A DNA stretch of 64,000 nt, from the NCBI GenBank assembly GCA_009738435.1, contig CP046522.1, forward strand, positions 121,249 through 185,248. Direction: 5' to 3'. The translations under genes and the position numbers were made by a program. This document shows positions 17,002-26,115 of this stretch, one piece after another; position 1 is the first letter of the stretch, and each line of letters begins with the position of its first letter. Origin of the DNA: Clostridium bovifaecis (GTDB lineage Bacteria; Bacillota; Clostridia; Clostridiales; Clostridiaceae). The notes under the pieces were generated by a model, which had not been told where the DNA came from, ran no database searches, and was given only the letters and a program-made list of their open reading frames with translations.

Positions 17002-18333
17002 ATGGAGAAAATATTAAAATTTGTAGATGAAAAAAAGTTTATTGAAGCAAGACAAGAGCTTAAGAAAAAAAATGTAGTTGATATAGCAGAATTATTTGAA
17101 GAAGTAGACAAAGAAAATGTTGTTAAGGTGTTTAGAGTGCTTTCAAAGGATATTGCAGCTGATGTATTTTCATACATGGGGCATGAACAAAGAAGATTAA
17201 TAATAGAGTCCCTAACGGATAAAGAAATTTCTAATATTATTGAGGATTTATTTATAGATGATACAGTTGACTTTTTAGAAGAGCTTCCAGCCAATGTGGT
17301 TAAGAGAGTACTCAAAAATGCAAGTGAAGATACCAGAAAAATAATAAATCAGTTATTAAGGTATCCTGAAAGCTCTGCTGGAAGCATAATGACTGTTGAA
17401 TATGTAGATTTAAAAAAAGAAATGACAGTAGAAGATGCTATAAAATATATCAAGAAAATTGGAATAGATAAGGAAACCATAAATACATGCTATGTTCTTG
17501 GTGATGATAGACATTTGGAGGGAATCGTATCTATAAGAAAACTTATTTTAAGCGATAATGATATATTAATAAGAGATATTATAAAAACAGACTTTATTTA
17601 TGTTAATACTTTAGAGGACCAAGAGAATATAGCGGGATTATTTAAAAAATATGATTTATTAGCCATACCCGTTACGGATAATGAAACAAAACTAGTAGGG
17701 ATTATAACAATCGATGATATTGTAGATGTTATAGATCAGGAAAACACGGAAGACTTTCAGAAGATGGCGGCGATGGCACCATCGGATGAAGAGTATTTAA
17801 AAACAAGCGTATGGACACTTGCGAAGCATAGAATAGTATGGCTGCTTGTGCTAATGATATCTGCTACCTTTACAGGAAATATTATAAAAAGGTTTAATGA
17901 TGTACTGGAATCTGTAGTAGTTTTGACAGCATTCATACCTATGCTTATGGATACTGGGGGTAATGCTGGATCCCAATCTTCAACACTAATTATTAGAGGA
18001 TTAGCTTTAGAAGAAATAGGATTAAAGGATATATTTAAAGTAATATTTAAAGAGTTTAGAGTAAGCTCTATTGTAGGTATTGTTCTAGCTTTAGTAAACT
18101 TTATAAGAATATACTATTTTGAAAAAACGAATTTTCTTATATCTATTACGGTTTGTATCACACTATTTTTTACTATATTACTAGCCAAGGTACTTGGAGG
18201 AATATTGCCTATAGTTGCTAAAAAATTCAAAATGGATCCTGCTATAATGGCAAGTCCACTAATAACCACAATAGTAGATGCTGCAGCATTAATAATCTAT
18301 TTTTCAATGGCTTCATGGCTTCTTAGAATATAG
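17002..18333 (+). CDS. mgtE: MgtE magnesium transporter
   Basis: A 443-residue magnesium channel. The order is: N-terminal superhelical domain (about 1-125, ending in SAGSIMTVEYVDL), tandem CBS domains (about 130-245, with VGIITIDDIVDVI), a plug helix, and five membrane helices with the conserved pore sequence MDTGGNAGSQSSTLIIRG near residue 315. The N and CBS domains sense cytoplasmic Mg2+ and gate the pore. The upstream M-box adds transcriptional feedback. Ribosome site GGAGGAG. Confidence 0.96.
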   Translation: MEKILKFVDEKKFIEARQELKKKNVVDIAELFEEVDKENVVKVFRVLSKDIAADVFSYMGHEQRRLIIESLTDKEISNIIEDLFIDDTVDFLEELPANVVKRVLKNASEDTRKIINQLLRYPESSAGSIMTVEYVDLKKEMTVEDAIKYIKKIGIDKETINTCYVLGDDRHLEGIVSIRKLILSDNDILIRDIIKTDFIYVNTLEDQENIAGLFKKYDLLAIPVTDNETKLVGIITIDDIVDVIDQENTEDFQKMAAMAPSDEEYLKTSVWTLAKHRIVWLLVLMISATFTGNIIKRFNDVLESVVVLTAFIPMLMDTGGNAGSQSSTLIIRGLALEEIGLKDIFKVIFKEFRVSSIVGIVLALVNFIRIYYFEKTNFLISITVCITLFFTILLAKVLGGILPIVAKKFKMDPAIMASPLITTIVDAAALIIYFSMASWLLRI

Positions 18334-18667
18334 TAATATTATTAGTTTTATTAATTTAATTTACTTTAATTAGTATTCTTCCTATAGCACTTTTGTCATA
18401 TAAGAGGAAACAGAACTGACATATAAGAGAGGACACTTTTGTCATATCTAATAAGACAAATAAGAAGATTGCGGCGCAAAATATTTGGAGAATGACAAAA
18501 GGTCCTTATTCTCTTAGCTGAATAAGGGTCTACACTTGACGTATATAAAATATAATGTTCTAATATATTGTTAAGCATTCTTTATATTATATTTTATGTG
18601 CAAAAAATGGCAGAATTATTGTGCAATTACCTCAAGGGTTATGATTCCAAGATTTTTATAGAGTTCT
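18334..18667. other. Gap with repeat fragments and possible IS end
   Basis: Two similar words, ACTTTTGTCATAT at about 18388 and 18436 and related GACATATAAGAG, resemble the multiple short repeats at IS21-type element ends; no transposase is present. At 18471-18486 is half of the TTTGCGNCGCAAA palindrome found elsewhere in the window. A hairpin GGTCCTTATTC/GAATAAGGGTC lies near 18500-18533. Confidence 0.4.
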
Positions 18668-19195
18668 TTATTCTAGAATTTCACTAAGACTTTCAGGAGC
18701 AGGGTAGTGCCTTAAAAGTATACTCTCTAGCTTATCAAAATTATAATTTCTCTGTTCAAAGTTATTAAAGGCATCTTTTTTCTTATTCCAATTACCTGAC
18801 TTTTTATATGTATTAGATAAGCTAAAAAAGTCAATTTCTCTTTTTTTGGAGTTTTTATTGTAACTCTCAAGCAAAGAGTTTACCTCATGATGTATACTAA
18901 TATTGTCTTTTTTGGCAGTATTGTTAGGCTCCATAGATAGCATTCTCAATTCGTAAACATTGCTAATAGAACCTCTTCTCTTAATCTTAATTAGGCCAGC
19001 TTCAACCAATTCTTTTATTGCTCTTTGTACAGTTCTAACGCTTTTATTAAGTCTTTCTGATAGGGTTTTTTGAGATGGAAAACAAGTTGTTTTGTTGTTA
19101 AAGCAATAGCTTTTCAAAATACAGTATAGCTTAAAGGCTTGTCCACTTAACTTTAATTTTAAAATTTCATTTTGTACTATTGTAAAATTAGTCAT
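18668..19195 (-). CDS. Helix-turn-helix protein, RepA/DnaD-like N-terminus
   Basis: A 175-residue protein. The N-terminal winged helix reads LKLSGQAFKLYCILKSYC, TTCFPSQKTLSERLNKSV and RTVQRAIKELVEAGLI, matching HTH_36 domains of plasmid/phage replication initiators. The remainder is hydrophilic and has no recognised domain. ATG at 19195 follows GGAGGGG; the upstream frame has no ribosome site. It is divergent from the ParM-like gene, with a 310-base shared upstream region, which supports a regulatory or plasmid-derived role. Confidence 0.75.
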   Translation of the reverse strand: MTNFTIVQNEILKLKLSGQAFKLYCILKSYCFNNKTTCFPSQKTLSERLNKSVRTVQRAIKELVEAGLIKIKRRGSISNVYELRMLSMEPNNTAKKDNISIHHEVNSLLESYNKNSKKREIDFFSLSNTYKKSGNWNKKKDAFNNFEQRNYNFDKLESILLRHYPAPESLSEILE

Positions 19196-19379
19196 ATTAA
19201 TCCCCTCCAATAGGTAGATATGCAGTTCCAAGAAAATATCTACTAGAAAAGAAAAAATTTATTGATGAATAAGGAGAGTTGTATAAAATATACAACATAG
19301 GTTATTTAGAAGCATGGAGTTCTATTAATTTAATCTATATTATATGCGGGATAAGCCAAAGTTAGAATCGTAAATGGAA

Positions 19380-19499
19380 GAAAATTACCAAATAAGTATT
19401 TACTAATTTGTGGGATTATACTATAATGGAATAAAATGGAATGTGATTACAATATAATATAATCCATTATACTACATTATGATTTAATAGAGGAGGAAC
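19380..19499. promoter_or_regulatory. Repeat-containing region upstream of parM-like gene; possible centromere/operator
   Basis: Inverted and direct copies of a TATAATGGAATA-like word occur here: TACTATAATGGAATA, AAAATGGAATG, and the reverse copy TAATCCATTATACTAC just before the gene. In plasmid ParMRC loci the parC site is a set of repeats upstream of parM that ParR binds. The match is by position and repeat nature only. Confidence 0.4.
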
Positions 19500-19504
19500 A
19501 CCGA

Positions 19505-20560
19505 ATGACGAAAAATAATGGTACTAATAACATTGTGGATTCTTTTGCTGTACAGGTAATTGATGATGGGTATGCAGATACAAAATCTAAATCGGAAGAC
19601 TCAGACATGTTCATAACTCCATCCTATGTCACCGCATGGAGACCATCCTATAATAAAGATAATGATCTAAGAGAGACTCCCAATAGTCCTTTAAGTAGAA
19701 TAGAAGTAGAAGTAAATGGATCTAGGTACTTGGTTGGGGATGCTGCTGTAAGACAAGATAGAAATATGCAATGGAATGGAGCATCAGATAAACACAATGA
19801 TACTTCCTTTGATATTTTATTAAAAACTCATTTAAGCTTAATGTCTAAAAGGCCTATAAGTAGGGTAAAACTTGTTATGGGACTTCCTGTAAAGGCAAGT
19901 TTAGATAAAGAAAGAATAGAAAAAATGAGAGCTAAGGTTATAAGACAACATAATTTAGGCATAAGATTACAAGGGCAAAGGGAATTTGAGAATAAAATTA
20001 TAAAGGTGGAGGATTTAGTTGTAAAAGCACAACCGCATGGAACTCTATGCGATTTAATATTGGACAGTGGTGGAAGCATCACTAATAAGGATTTAGCAAG
20101 AAAAGTTAATGCTATATCTGATATTGGAGGAAAGACTCACAATCTTTACCTAGTAGATGCTCTTGAACCTTTAGCAGATTTCTGCGATACAAAAAATAGT
20201 GGTATGTATATAGCTTATATGTGGATAAAGGATTACATAGAGCAAGAATTACATATGAGCGTATCAGATGGACAAATCCAATATATAGTAGCAAGTGGAC
20301 AAATAAAGGGATATGATTTAACACCAGTGATTCAGAAAGCCTATAGAAGCCTTGCGAGAAAGATTATATTAGAAATCCAAACTGTCTGGGAAAATGCCTT
20401 TCCTTTCATCGATAATATTATATTCACAGGTGGAGGAGCTGCAGTGCTTAAGCCTTTTCTTGAGGAGGAATTTAAGAACGCTATGTACTTAAATAGAACT
20501 CAAAATCCATCGGGCTTATTTAAGCAAGGGGTTAGAAAATGGAAGAGGAAAGCCGTATAG
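19505..20560 (+). CDS. ParM/StbA-family actin-like ATPase
   Basis: A 351-residue bacterial actin. The actin nucleotide-binding signatures are visible: phosphate-1 IDDGYADTKSK near residues 19-29, phosphate-2 SDIGGKTHNLYLVD near residue 205, and the adenosine motif IIFTGGGAAVLKPFL near residue 310. Such proteins form filaments that push plasmid copies apart with a ParR adaptor; some chromosomal or phage relatives do other jobs. A ParR-like small protein follows 15 bases later and a repeat-rich region precedes it. Ribosome site GAGGAGG. The protein is clearly actin-like; its cargo is unknown. Confidence 0.88.
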   Translation: MTKNNGTNNIVDSFAVQVIDDGYADTKSKSEDSDMFITPSYVTAWRPSYNKDNDLRETPNSPLSRIEVEVNGSRYLVGDAAVRQDRNMQWNGASDKHNDTSFDILLKTHLSLMSKRPISRVKLVMGLPVKASLDKERIEKMRAKVIRQHNLGIRLQGQREFENKIIKVEDLVVKAQPHGTLCDLILDSGGSITNKDLARKVNAISDIGGKTHNLYLVDALEPLADFCDTKNSGMYIAYMWIKDYIEQELHMSVSDGQIQYIVASGQIKGYDLTPVIQKAYRSLARKIILEIQTVWENAFPFIDNIIFTGGGAAVLKPFLEEEFKNAMYLNRTQNPSGLFKQGVRKWKRKAV

Positions 20561-20575
20561 GAAGGGGGGCTAATC

Positions 20576-20932
20576 ATGCAAATTTCTCTTTATATAGGAG
20601 AGCGAAAAAAAAAGGATAAAATAGTTAATGAAGAGCTTCTAAAATATGTTGAAGGAGATAGAAGTGATAGAATAAAGGATTTGATATTAAAGGGGCTTAT
20701 ATTTGAAGGCAAGACAGGTATTGAAGAAAAACTTCTAGATATGAGGTATATGTACAATAATAGCTTTGTTACAGTCACTAAGGAAGAAGATTCTGTGACA
20801 CAAGTTATTGCTGCTACATCTAGTAGTGTACCAGACAAAGATAGGATTCTAGAAGAAATAAAGCCGGATTTTAGTAATATAAAAGTTGAGAAGAAAGAGA
20901 TTGTAGATGATGATCTAGAGGAGAGAATCTAA
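20576..20932 (+). CDS. Possible ParR-like adaptor
   Basis: A 118-residue hydrophilic protein. The N-terminal stretch ISLYIGERKKKDKIVNEELL then RSDRIKDLILKGLIFEG has the beta-strand plus two-helix pattern of ribbon-helix-helix DNA-binding proteins, as in ParR. The C-terminal half is acidic and probably flexible, as expected for a tail that contacts a ParM filament end. Position directly after the actin gene fits parMR order. No strong family signature is recognised, so this is inference from layout and fold pattern. Confidence 0.6.
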   Translation: MQISLYIGERKKKDKIVNEELLKYVEGDRSDRIKDLILKGLIFEGKTGIEEKLLDMRYMYNNSFVTVTKEEDSVTQVIAATSSSVPDKDRILEEIKPDFSNIKVEKKEIVDDDLEERI

Positions 20933-20935
20933 CGC

Positions 20936-21083
20936 AGTAAAGCCGTAAGCTAGAAAAAGCAAGTTAGAAGTTAGATGAGTTAGGATGTTAGGGACGGGTA
21001 TTTATACTAGCGAGAAGCTATTTATAAAACTAAGCCCTAACCAGCACTTTAGTGCCTAATTTTTTAATTTCTAACTTTCTTAT
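20936..21083. repeat. GTTAG-rich intergenic repeat with inverted halves
   Basis: Left part runs GCTAGAAAAAGCAAGTTAG, AAGTTAGATGAGTTAGG; right part carries the reverse-type words CTAATTTTTTAATTTCTAAC. The halves could pair as an imperfect long hairpin. Same word family as at 11.5, 21.6, 26.0, 42.6 and 47.8 kb. Confidence 0.6.
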
Positions 21084-21142
21084 TTTTTTGGTAGTTATTT
21101 TTTAAGAAGAGCATATCTACTAAGTGAAAGGGGTTGATGATA

Positions 21143-21364
21143 ATGATAAATTCAACAAGTGTAAAAAGTACATTAGCAATCAAGTATCTTGCTGGGCAAG
21201 ATGAAAATGGGAAGGATGTATTTAAAACTCAGAGGCTTCAAAAGGTTAAGCCTGCTGCAACGGATGCTGATGTATTTGCTGTCGGCGCAGCGCTGGGAAG
21301 CCTTTTAGAACACTCTAACGTAGAAGTTATTAGAGAAAATGACAATCTAATAGTAAATGAATAA
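21143..21364 (+). CDS. DUF1659 small protein
   Basis: A 73-residue protein of the DUF1659 family: MINSTSVKSTLAIKYL, then KDVFKTQRLQKVKPAATD and VFAVGAALGSLLE. This family is usually followed by a DUF2922 protein, as here 30 bases later, and often by YvrJ. Function is unknown; the trio is widespread in sporulating Firmicutes. ATG at 21143 is chosen for spacing from GAAAGGGG; ATG 21137 is also in frame. Confidence 0.85.
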   Translation: MINSTSVKSTLAIKYLAGQDENGKDVFKTQRLQKVKPAATDADVFAVGAALGSLLEHSNVEVIRENDNLIVNE

Positions 21365-21394
21365 TGAAAAACTAAGAATTAGGGAGGGAATTAA

Positions 21395-21610
21395 ATGAGT
21401 AAAACATTAGTTATGAACTTTTTAACTGACCAAGGAAGAAGGGCATCTATAAGATTTAAAGAGGTTAAGGATACTATAGACGATTTAACTATTGTTAGTG
21501 TAATGGATACTATTATTGAAAAGAACATATTTGGAACTTCCAGCGGCGAATTGAAAGTAAAGGACTCAGCGCAAATAATAGACACTGCCGTTCAAGAGGT
21601 AACCATCTAA
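21395..21610 (+). CDS. DUF2922 small protein
   Basis: A 71-residue protein matching DUF2922: MSKTLVMNFLTDQGRRASIR, VMDTIIEKNIF and the closing DSAQIIDTAVQEVTI. It is co-directional with, and 30 bases after, the DUF1659 gene, the usual pair. GGGAGGG stands upstream. Function unknown. Confidence 0.85.
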   Translation: MSKTLVMNFLTDQGRRASIRFKEVKDTIDDLTIVSVMDTIIEKNIFGTSSGELKVKDSAQIIDTAVQEVTI

Positions 21611-21618
21611 AAAATATA

Positions 21619-21745
21619 GGGTCAGGATACAATAATTCAAGTTAAAAGGTTAGAAATTAAAAAGTTAGAAGTTAGAGCACTTAACCTCTAGCTTCTAACC
21701 TATTATTGCGCCTTAGTCTTTTTAGCCCAGAAAATTAGGAATTAA
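21619..21745. repeat. GGGTCAG word followed by GTTAG-rich repeat
   Basis: GGGTCAGGATACAATAATTC at 21619 matches one arm of the perfect hairpin at 37845. It is followed by GTTAGAAATTAAAAAGTTAG and, after AGCACTTAAC, the reverse words CTCTAGCTTCTAACC, giving a second imperfect inverted repeat. Confidence 0.6.
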
Positions 21746-21748
21746 GAG

Positions 21749-22225
21749 TTAAACTATAGCAGTAAGTAGACAAATGCTCTGACTAGCTATTCCTTCCTCT
21801 CTTCCAGTAAAACCGAGACCTTCTTCAGTGGTGGCTTTAATGTTAACTTGAGCTTCATCAATTTTTAGAGTTGCAGCTATGTTTTTTATCATATCAGGTA
21901 TGTGAGGTGCCATTTTAGGCCTTTGGGCGATTATTGTAGCGTCTATATTTACTACGTCATAGCCGCTTTCATTTAATAAAGCTTTCACATGCGCTAAAAG
22001 AGAAAGACTTGATATTCCTTTGTACTTAGCATCTGTATCAGGAAAATGCTTACCGATATCTCCAAGAGAAGCAGCACCAAGCAAGCTATCCATAATGGCA
22101 TGAAGGAGTACATCTGCATCTGAATGGCCAAGTAAACCTAAAGCGTAGGGGATTTCAACGCCTCCTATAATCAGCTTTCTATCTTTAACTAATCTATGAA
22201 CATCGTAACCCATTCCAATTCTCAT
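21749..22225 (-). CDS. ispF: 2-C-methyl-D-erythritol 2,4-cyclodiphosphate synthase
   Basis: A 158-residue IspF of the MEP isoprenoid pathway. It has [12 protein letters not shown] with metal ligands Asp and His of [23 protein letters not shown] with the third metal-binding His, and the C-terminal [18 protein letters not shown]. It cyclises 4-diphosphocytidyl-methylerythritol 2-phosphate, releasing CMP. ATG 22225 follows GGGAGG; the frame upstream is not conserved. No other isoprenoid genes are adjacent. Confidence 0.97.
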   Translation of the reverse strand: MRIGMGYDVHRLVKDRKLIIGGVEIPYALGLLGHSDADVLLHAIMDSLLGAASLGDIGKHFPDTDAKYKGISSLSLLAHVKALLNESGYDVVNIDATIIAQRPKMAPHIPDMIKNIAATLKIDEAQVNIKATTEEGLGFTGREEGIASQSICLLTAIV

Positions 22226-22308
22226 AATAAAAACCTCCCTAGCAAGTAGTACAAAGCTACTTTTATTATAGTGTAAGAGAAAATACAATATCAATGTATA
22301 TTATAAAA

Positions 22309-22347
22309 AAATAAAACTGCAATTAAAACATAATTGCAGTTTTATTT
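22309..22347. terminator. Hairpin terminator between the small basic gene and ispF
   Basis: AAAACTGCAATTA/TAATTGCAGTTTT with A and T tracts; ends the minus-strand gene at 22370. Confidence 0.85.
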
Positions 22348-22369
22348 AATTGTAAAGTCATGACAACCT

Positions 22370-22579
22370 TTACAACCAATGTTTATATTTAAGTGGTGCA
22401 TTATTTTTAGACTTTCTTCTAAATAATCTATTAAATATATTTTTAATTTTTCTCATTACGAGATTAGGAAAAGACTTCTTTTGCGTTGGAGGTTTAGTAT
22501 CATTATTTTTATATTTATTTTTATGTTTAGATTTCTTAGATGCAGATTTGAAATCAACGTAAATAACCTTTTCTTCCAT
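22370..22579 (-). CDS. Small, strongly basic hypothetical protein
   Basis: A 69-residue protein: MEEKVIYVDFKSASKKSKHK, a Lys/Asn-rich middle, then SFPNLVMRKIKNIFNRLFRR and a basic end. Very high lysine/arginine content suggests nucleic-acid or membrane-surface binding, with one amphipathic helix near residues 40-58. ATG at 22579 after AAGGGTG is preferred to the ATG six codons upstream. No family recognised. Confidence 0.6.
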   Translation of the reverse strand: MEEKVIYVDFKSASKKSKHKNKYKNNDTKPPTQKKSFPNLVMRKIKNIFNRLFRRKSKNNAPLKYKHWL

Positions 22580-22906
22580 AACTTTGCACCCTTTCATAAA
22601 TATCTAACTTATATCTTAATTATAGCATAAAAAAAGAAAAAATTTTACTGAAAATTTAGAAAATTTTTAATAAGTGTGCATTAATTAGAATTAATTAATG
22701 CACATAGGACAAAGAAAAAATTAGAAAGTGGGCTTTGCAAAATAATTGTACACTACAGTATATTAACTCAATCACAATATTGTTAATAAAAATAGACTAT
22801 GATTTAAGAAATTGTTTATGACCTATACTTTAGAAAGCAAATCGACCCCTGCAGTAAAAAAAAAATAATATAGTATTGATTAAAACTTTATTAGAAATTA
22901 ATAACA

Positions 22907-23242
22907 TTATGCACAAGTTGTACACAAAATTGTGGATAATGTGCATGGTATGGGTAAGAGTATGTTGAATTTTCAGTTAATTTTTATAATAACAATTGGA
23001 ATATATTAGAATATATTGAGAATTAACATAAAATAAACAACTTATGCACAGGTTTGCTGTGGATAATGTGCATAACATACCAAACTAGATGAAAATAAGA
23101 ATCAATAGATAAGGTAATTTACATTAATTTCATATTATAGGCCCGCATGGAAATGAGTTTCACAAGAAAAGAAGATATATTAACAACCCATTAACACTAA
23201 ACTAACAAGTTATACACAAGGCATTGTGGATAATGTGCATAA
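22907..23242. other. DnaA-box array: three modules, eight boxes
   Basis: Eight perfect matches to TTATNCACA. Module 1: 22907-22915 (+), 22931-22939 (-). Module 2: 23042-23050 (+), 23058-23066 (-), 23067-23075 (-). Module 3: 23210-23218 (+), 23225-23233 (-), 23234-23242 (-). Each module has a forward TTATGCACA/TTATACACA, then TGTGGATAA and, in two, a directly abutting TGTGCATAA. Modules lie 135 and 168 bases apart in a 900-base non-coding region before a sensor kinase gene. dnaA itself is not here, so this looks like a DnaA-box cluster outside oriC, of the kind known to titrate DnaA or control transcription. Confidence 0.75.
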
Positions 23243-23488
23243 CTTGTCTGATTAAAGAATATTATATTCAACATTTCTTATATTCGAAAGGTTTGAATAA
23301 GTAGAAGGTAATTTTATATAAGTACAAAGTAAAGTGAGATTAAAGTATTATGTTTTATAAGCGATGTAATATATTATAAAAAATTATAATATATTACAAA
23401 AAAGAAGGAGAATGATTTTTTGTGTAGAATTTATACTATTTGAGAGTGACTTTTAGTTATAAAACTGAGGATAAGGGGTGTAAAGGTG

Positions 23489-25624
23489 ATGTTCTTTGAT
23501 AAAACCACGTTTAAAAACTTAGTGAAGTTTAAGAATATGGCACATACAGCTATTATTAATTTAGTAGGCTTAAGTGTTATTTCTGGTATTCTAATATATA
23601 TGGGCTTTAAAAATTATCTTCTTTTTCATAGTGCTGTAGAAATTTTTAGCTCTTTAATTGGTTTTGGTATTTTAGTCATAGCTATAAATACTTATAAAAA
23701 TTCAAAAAATAATTCTTTTATGATCTTAGGTATAGCTTATGGGTTTATTGGAGTATTGGATATAGTGCATGCGCTAGCCTATAAGGGTATGGGTGTGTTC
23801 AATAGTAGTATGCCTTTAGTAGATATACCCACCCAGCTTTGGATTAGTGCAAGATATATGGAATCAATATCAATACTTATAGCATGTATATTATTACGTA
23901 AGTCAAATAAAATTTTGAGACCAAGAGCAATTCTTGGAAGATATATGGTTATTTCAGTAGTTTTACTTTTAAGTATTATTCGATGGAGAATATTCCCTCA
24001 GTGCTTGATAGAAGGGGCAGGGCTTACTAGCTTTAAGATTGCAAGTGAGTACATAATATCTTTAATTTTATTTTTTTCCATAGTATTTCTATTTAAGGCT
24101 AAAAATTACTTAGATTTATCAGTATTTACATACATGCATCTTTCTTTAATAACTACAATCATATCAGAAATCATGTTTACACTTTATAACCATCCTTATG
24201 GACTTTTCAATATGATAGGTCATATTTTTAAAGTTTTATCTTTTATTTTTATATATAAGTCAGTAATTGAAATAGGACTTAAAAATCCTTATAAACTTTT
24301 ATTTAACCAACTAAAGGAAGCTAGTGATGATTTAGAAAGAAAAAGCTTTGAGTTAGACAATGCAAGCAGGAGGCTCCAGATACAAAATCAGCAGCGCAAA
24401 TATATGGAGCAAATACTTATAAGTAATGAACAATGCTATGATTTGTTGATAGATAGTAGTAGAGAGGCTATATTTGTTCATATGGGAGGTAAAATAATAT
24501 TTGCAAATGAGGGACTTACGAAGATAATTGGAGCCGTAGACTTAAAGGATGTCATAGGAAGATCTGTATTAGATTTAATTCCTAAGGATTTAAGAAATAA
24601 AATTAATAAAATTATGGAAGAAAGATATAATGGGGTAAAAGCCAAATCTTGTTATGAAACAAAACTAGTACATGATACAGGGAATACTATAGACGTAGAG
24701 GCAGATTCAACTTATTTCAGCTATAAAGGTATGCCGGCTATATTGACCGTAGTCAGAGATATAACAGAAAAAAAGGAAGTAGAGAAACTAAAGGTTGATT
24801 TTGAAGAGAGCAGAAAGAGATTAAGTGAAACCTTAGAATTTAATAAGTTAATAACCGAGTTTTTTTCCAACATATCGCATGAGTTAAAAACTCCTTTAAA
24901 TGTAATTCTAGGAGCTGTACAAGTATTAAAGTTATATTCAAGAGATGATATGCCTATGTATGATATGCATAAGAAATACCTAAAAATAATGAAACAAAAC
25001 TGCTATAGATTGCTGCGATTAGTTAATAATCTAATAGATATGTCAAAGATAGATTCAGGATTTTTTAAACTTCATCTGAGCAATTACAATATTGTAAGTA
25101 TTGTTGAAGATATTACTTTATCAGTGGCAGATTATGTGGAAAACAGAGGTGTAAGCTTAATTTTTGATACGGATGTAGAAGAGAAGATGATGGCGTGTGA
25201 TCCAGATAAGATAGAGAGAATTATGCTAAATCTTCTTTCTAACGCTATTAAATTTACCAACCCAGGAGATGAAATTATAGTAAACATGATGGATAAGGAG
25301 GATTATATACTTATATCTGTAAAGGATACAGGTATAGGAATTCCGGAGGATAAGTTACAGACTATATTTGAGCGGTTCAGACAAATAGATAAGACAATAA
25401 AAAGAAATAGAGAAGGAAGCGGCATAGGACTATCCCTCGTAAAATCATTAATAGAACTTCATGAAGGAGATATAAGAATTAATAGCAAGCTTGGAGAAGG
25501 TAGTGAATTTATAATAGAGCTTCCCGTGAAGGCTTTGATAGATGAAGATTCAAAAGACAGCTCAATCATGTATGAAAGCAAGGTGGAACGGATAGACATC
25601 GAGTTCTCGGATATATACGCTTAG
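23489..25624 (+). CDS. MASE3/PAS sensor histidine kinase, orphan
   Basis: A 711-residue membrane kinase. Residues 1-265 form a MASE3 sensor with about seven to eight helices (VLDIVHALAYKGMGVF is typical). Then come a PAS domain (about 315-425, IFVHMGGKIIFANEGL), a HisKA helix with the phosphorylated His in FFSNISHELKTPLNVILG (about 462), and a HATPase domain with N-box LLSNAIKFTNPG, G1 VKDTGIGIPEDKL and G2 REGSGIGLSLVKSLIELHEG. It ends RIDIEFSDIYA, a tail shared with the kinase at 47991-50339. No response regulator is adjacent; orphan kinases of this type in clostridia may act on Spo0A, which is inference. Confidence 0.92.
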   Translation: MFFDKTTFKNLVKFKNMAHTAIINLVGLSVISGILIYMGFKNYLLFHSAVEIFSSLIGFGILVIAINTYKNSKNNSFMILGIAYGFIGVLDIVHALAYKGMGVFNSSMPLVDIPTQLWISARYMESISILIACILLRKSNKILRPRAILGRYMVISVVLLLSIIRWRIFPQCLIEGAGLTSFKIASEYIISLILFFSIVFLFKAKNYLDLSVFTYMHLSLITTIISEIMFTLYNHPYGLFNMIGHIFKVLSFIFIYKSVIEIGLKNPYKLLFNQLKEASDDLERKSFELDNASRRLQIQNQQRKYMEQILISNEQCYDLLIDSSREAIFVHMGGKIIFANEGLTKIIGAVDLKDVIGRSVLDLIPKDLRNKINKIMEERYNGVKAKSCYETKLVHDTGNTIDVEADSTYFSYKGMPAILTVVRDITEKKEVEKLKVDFEESRKRLSETLEFNKLITEFFSNISHELKTPLNVILGAVQVLKLYSRDDMPMYDMHKKYLKIMKQNCYRLLRLVNNLIDMSKIDSGFFKLHLSNYNIVSIVEDITLSVADYVENRGVSLIFDTDVEEKMMACDPDKIERIMLNLLSNAIKFTNPGDEIIVNMMDKEDYILISVKDTGIGIPEDKLQTIFERFRQIDKTIKRNREGSGIGLSLVKSLIELHEGDIRINSKLGEGSEFIIELPVKALIDEDSKDSSIMYESKVERIDIEFSDIYA

Positions 25625-25809
25625 GCTAGGTCAGGAGCTGACTTATCATACAAAAATTCAGGCAAGATGTTAGAGGTTGTATAAGTAGATAGATGAAGAG
25701 GATTGATGTAAGTTTTATTAAAGTTGAAATTGTTTACATAAAATATTTCATAAAATTTTAAAATTTACTATTGAATTATTATGGCAGCTTTATTATAATT
25801 ATACAAAAG

Positions 25810-26034
25810 CTATGAAGGGTAGCAGTAAATAAGATTTCATTTTAAGAGAGTGGGTGGCTGGTGTGAACCCATATTGAAGCTTATTGAATCCGACCCTGAG
25901 CTGTGTAGGAGTAAAAACCTATGCCGGAATTATCCGTTATTGTAAAGAGGCTGTCATTGGCAGTAAAATAAGGTGGTACCACGTGGATTATTACGTCTTC
26001 GTCCTTGAATTATTCAAGGATGAGGACTTTTTTA
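25810..26034 (+). promoter_or_regulatory. T-box riboswitch, serine (UCC) specifier
   Basis: Stem I is closed by GGGT (25816) with ACCC (25893), and its upper part by AATAAG with CTTATT. The specifier loop contains AGTA on the 5' side and GAA-TCC-G on the 3' side, placing UCC (25889-25891) as the specifier, a serine codon. The T-box antiterminator sequence AGGTGGTACCACG is at 25971-25983 and the terminator TCCTTGAAT/ATTCAAGGA plus T run at 25999-26034. Uncharged tRNA-Ser would switch on the downstream aminotransferase and, originally, serA. Confidence 0.93.
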
Positions 26035-26038
26035 TTGT

Positions 26039-26099
26039 AAGTTAGAATATTAAGAGTTAGAACTCTAACTTCTTAACTTCTAACCTTTTAGCTGATTTA
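26039..26099. repeat. GTTAG-rich inverted repeat between T-box and start codon
   Basis: GTAAGTTAGAATATTAAGAG and TTAGAACTCTAACTTC, then TTAACTTCTAACC; the two word orientations face each other and could form a hairpin in the untranslated leader. Confidence 0.55.
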
Positions 26100-26115
26100 A
26101 AGGGGGGCTTAATGT

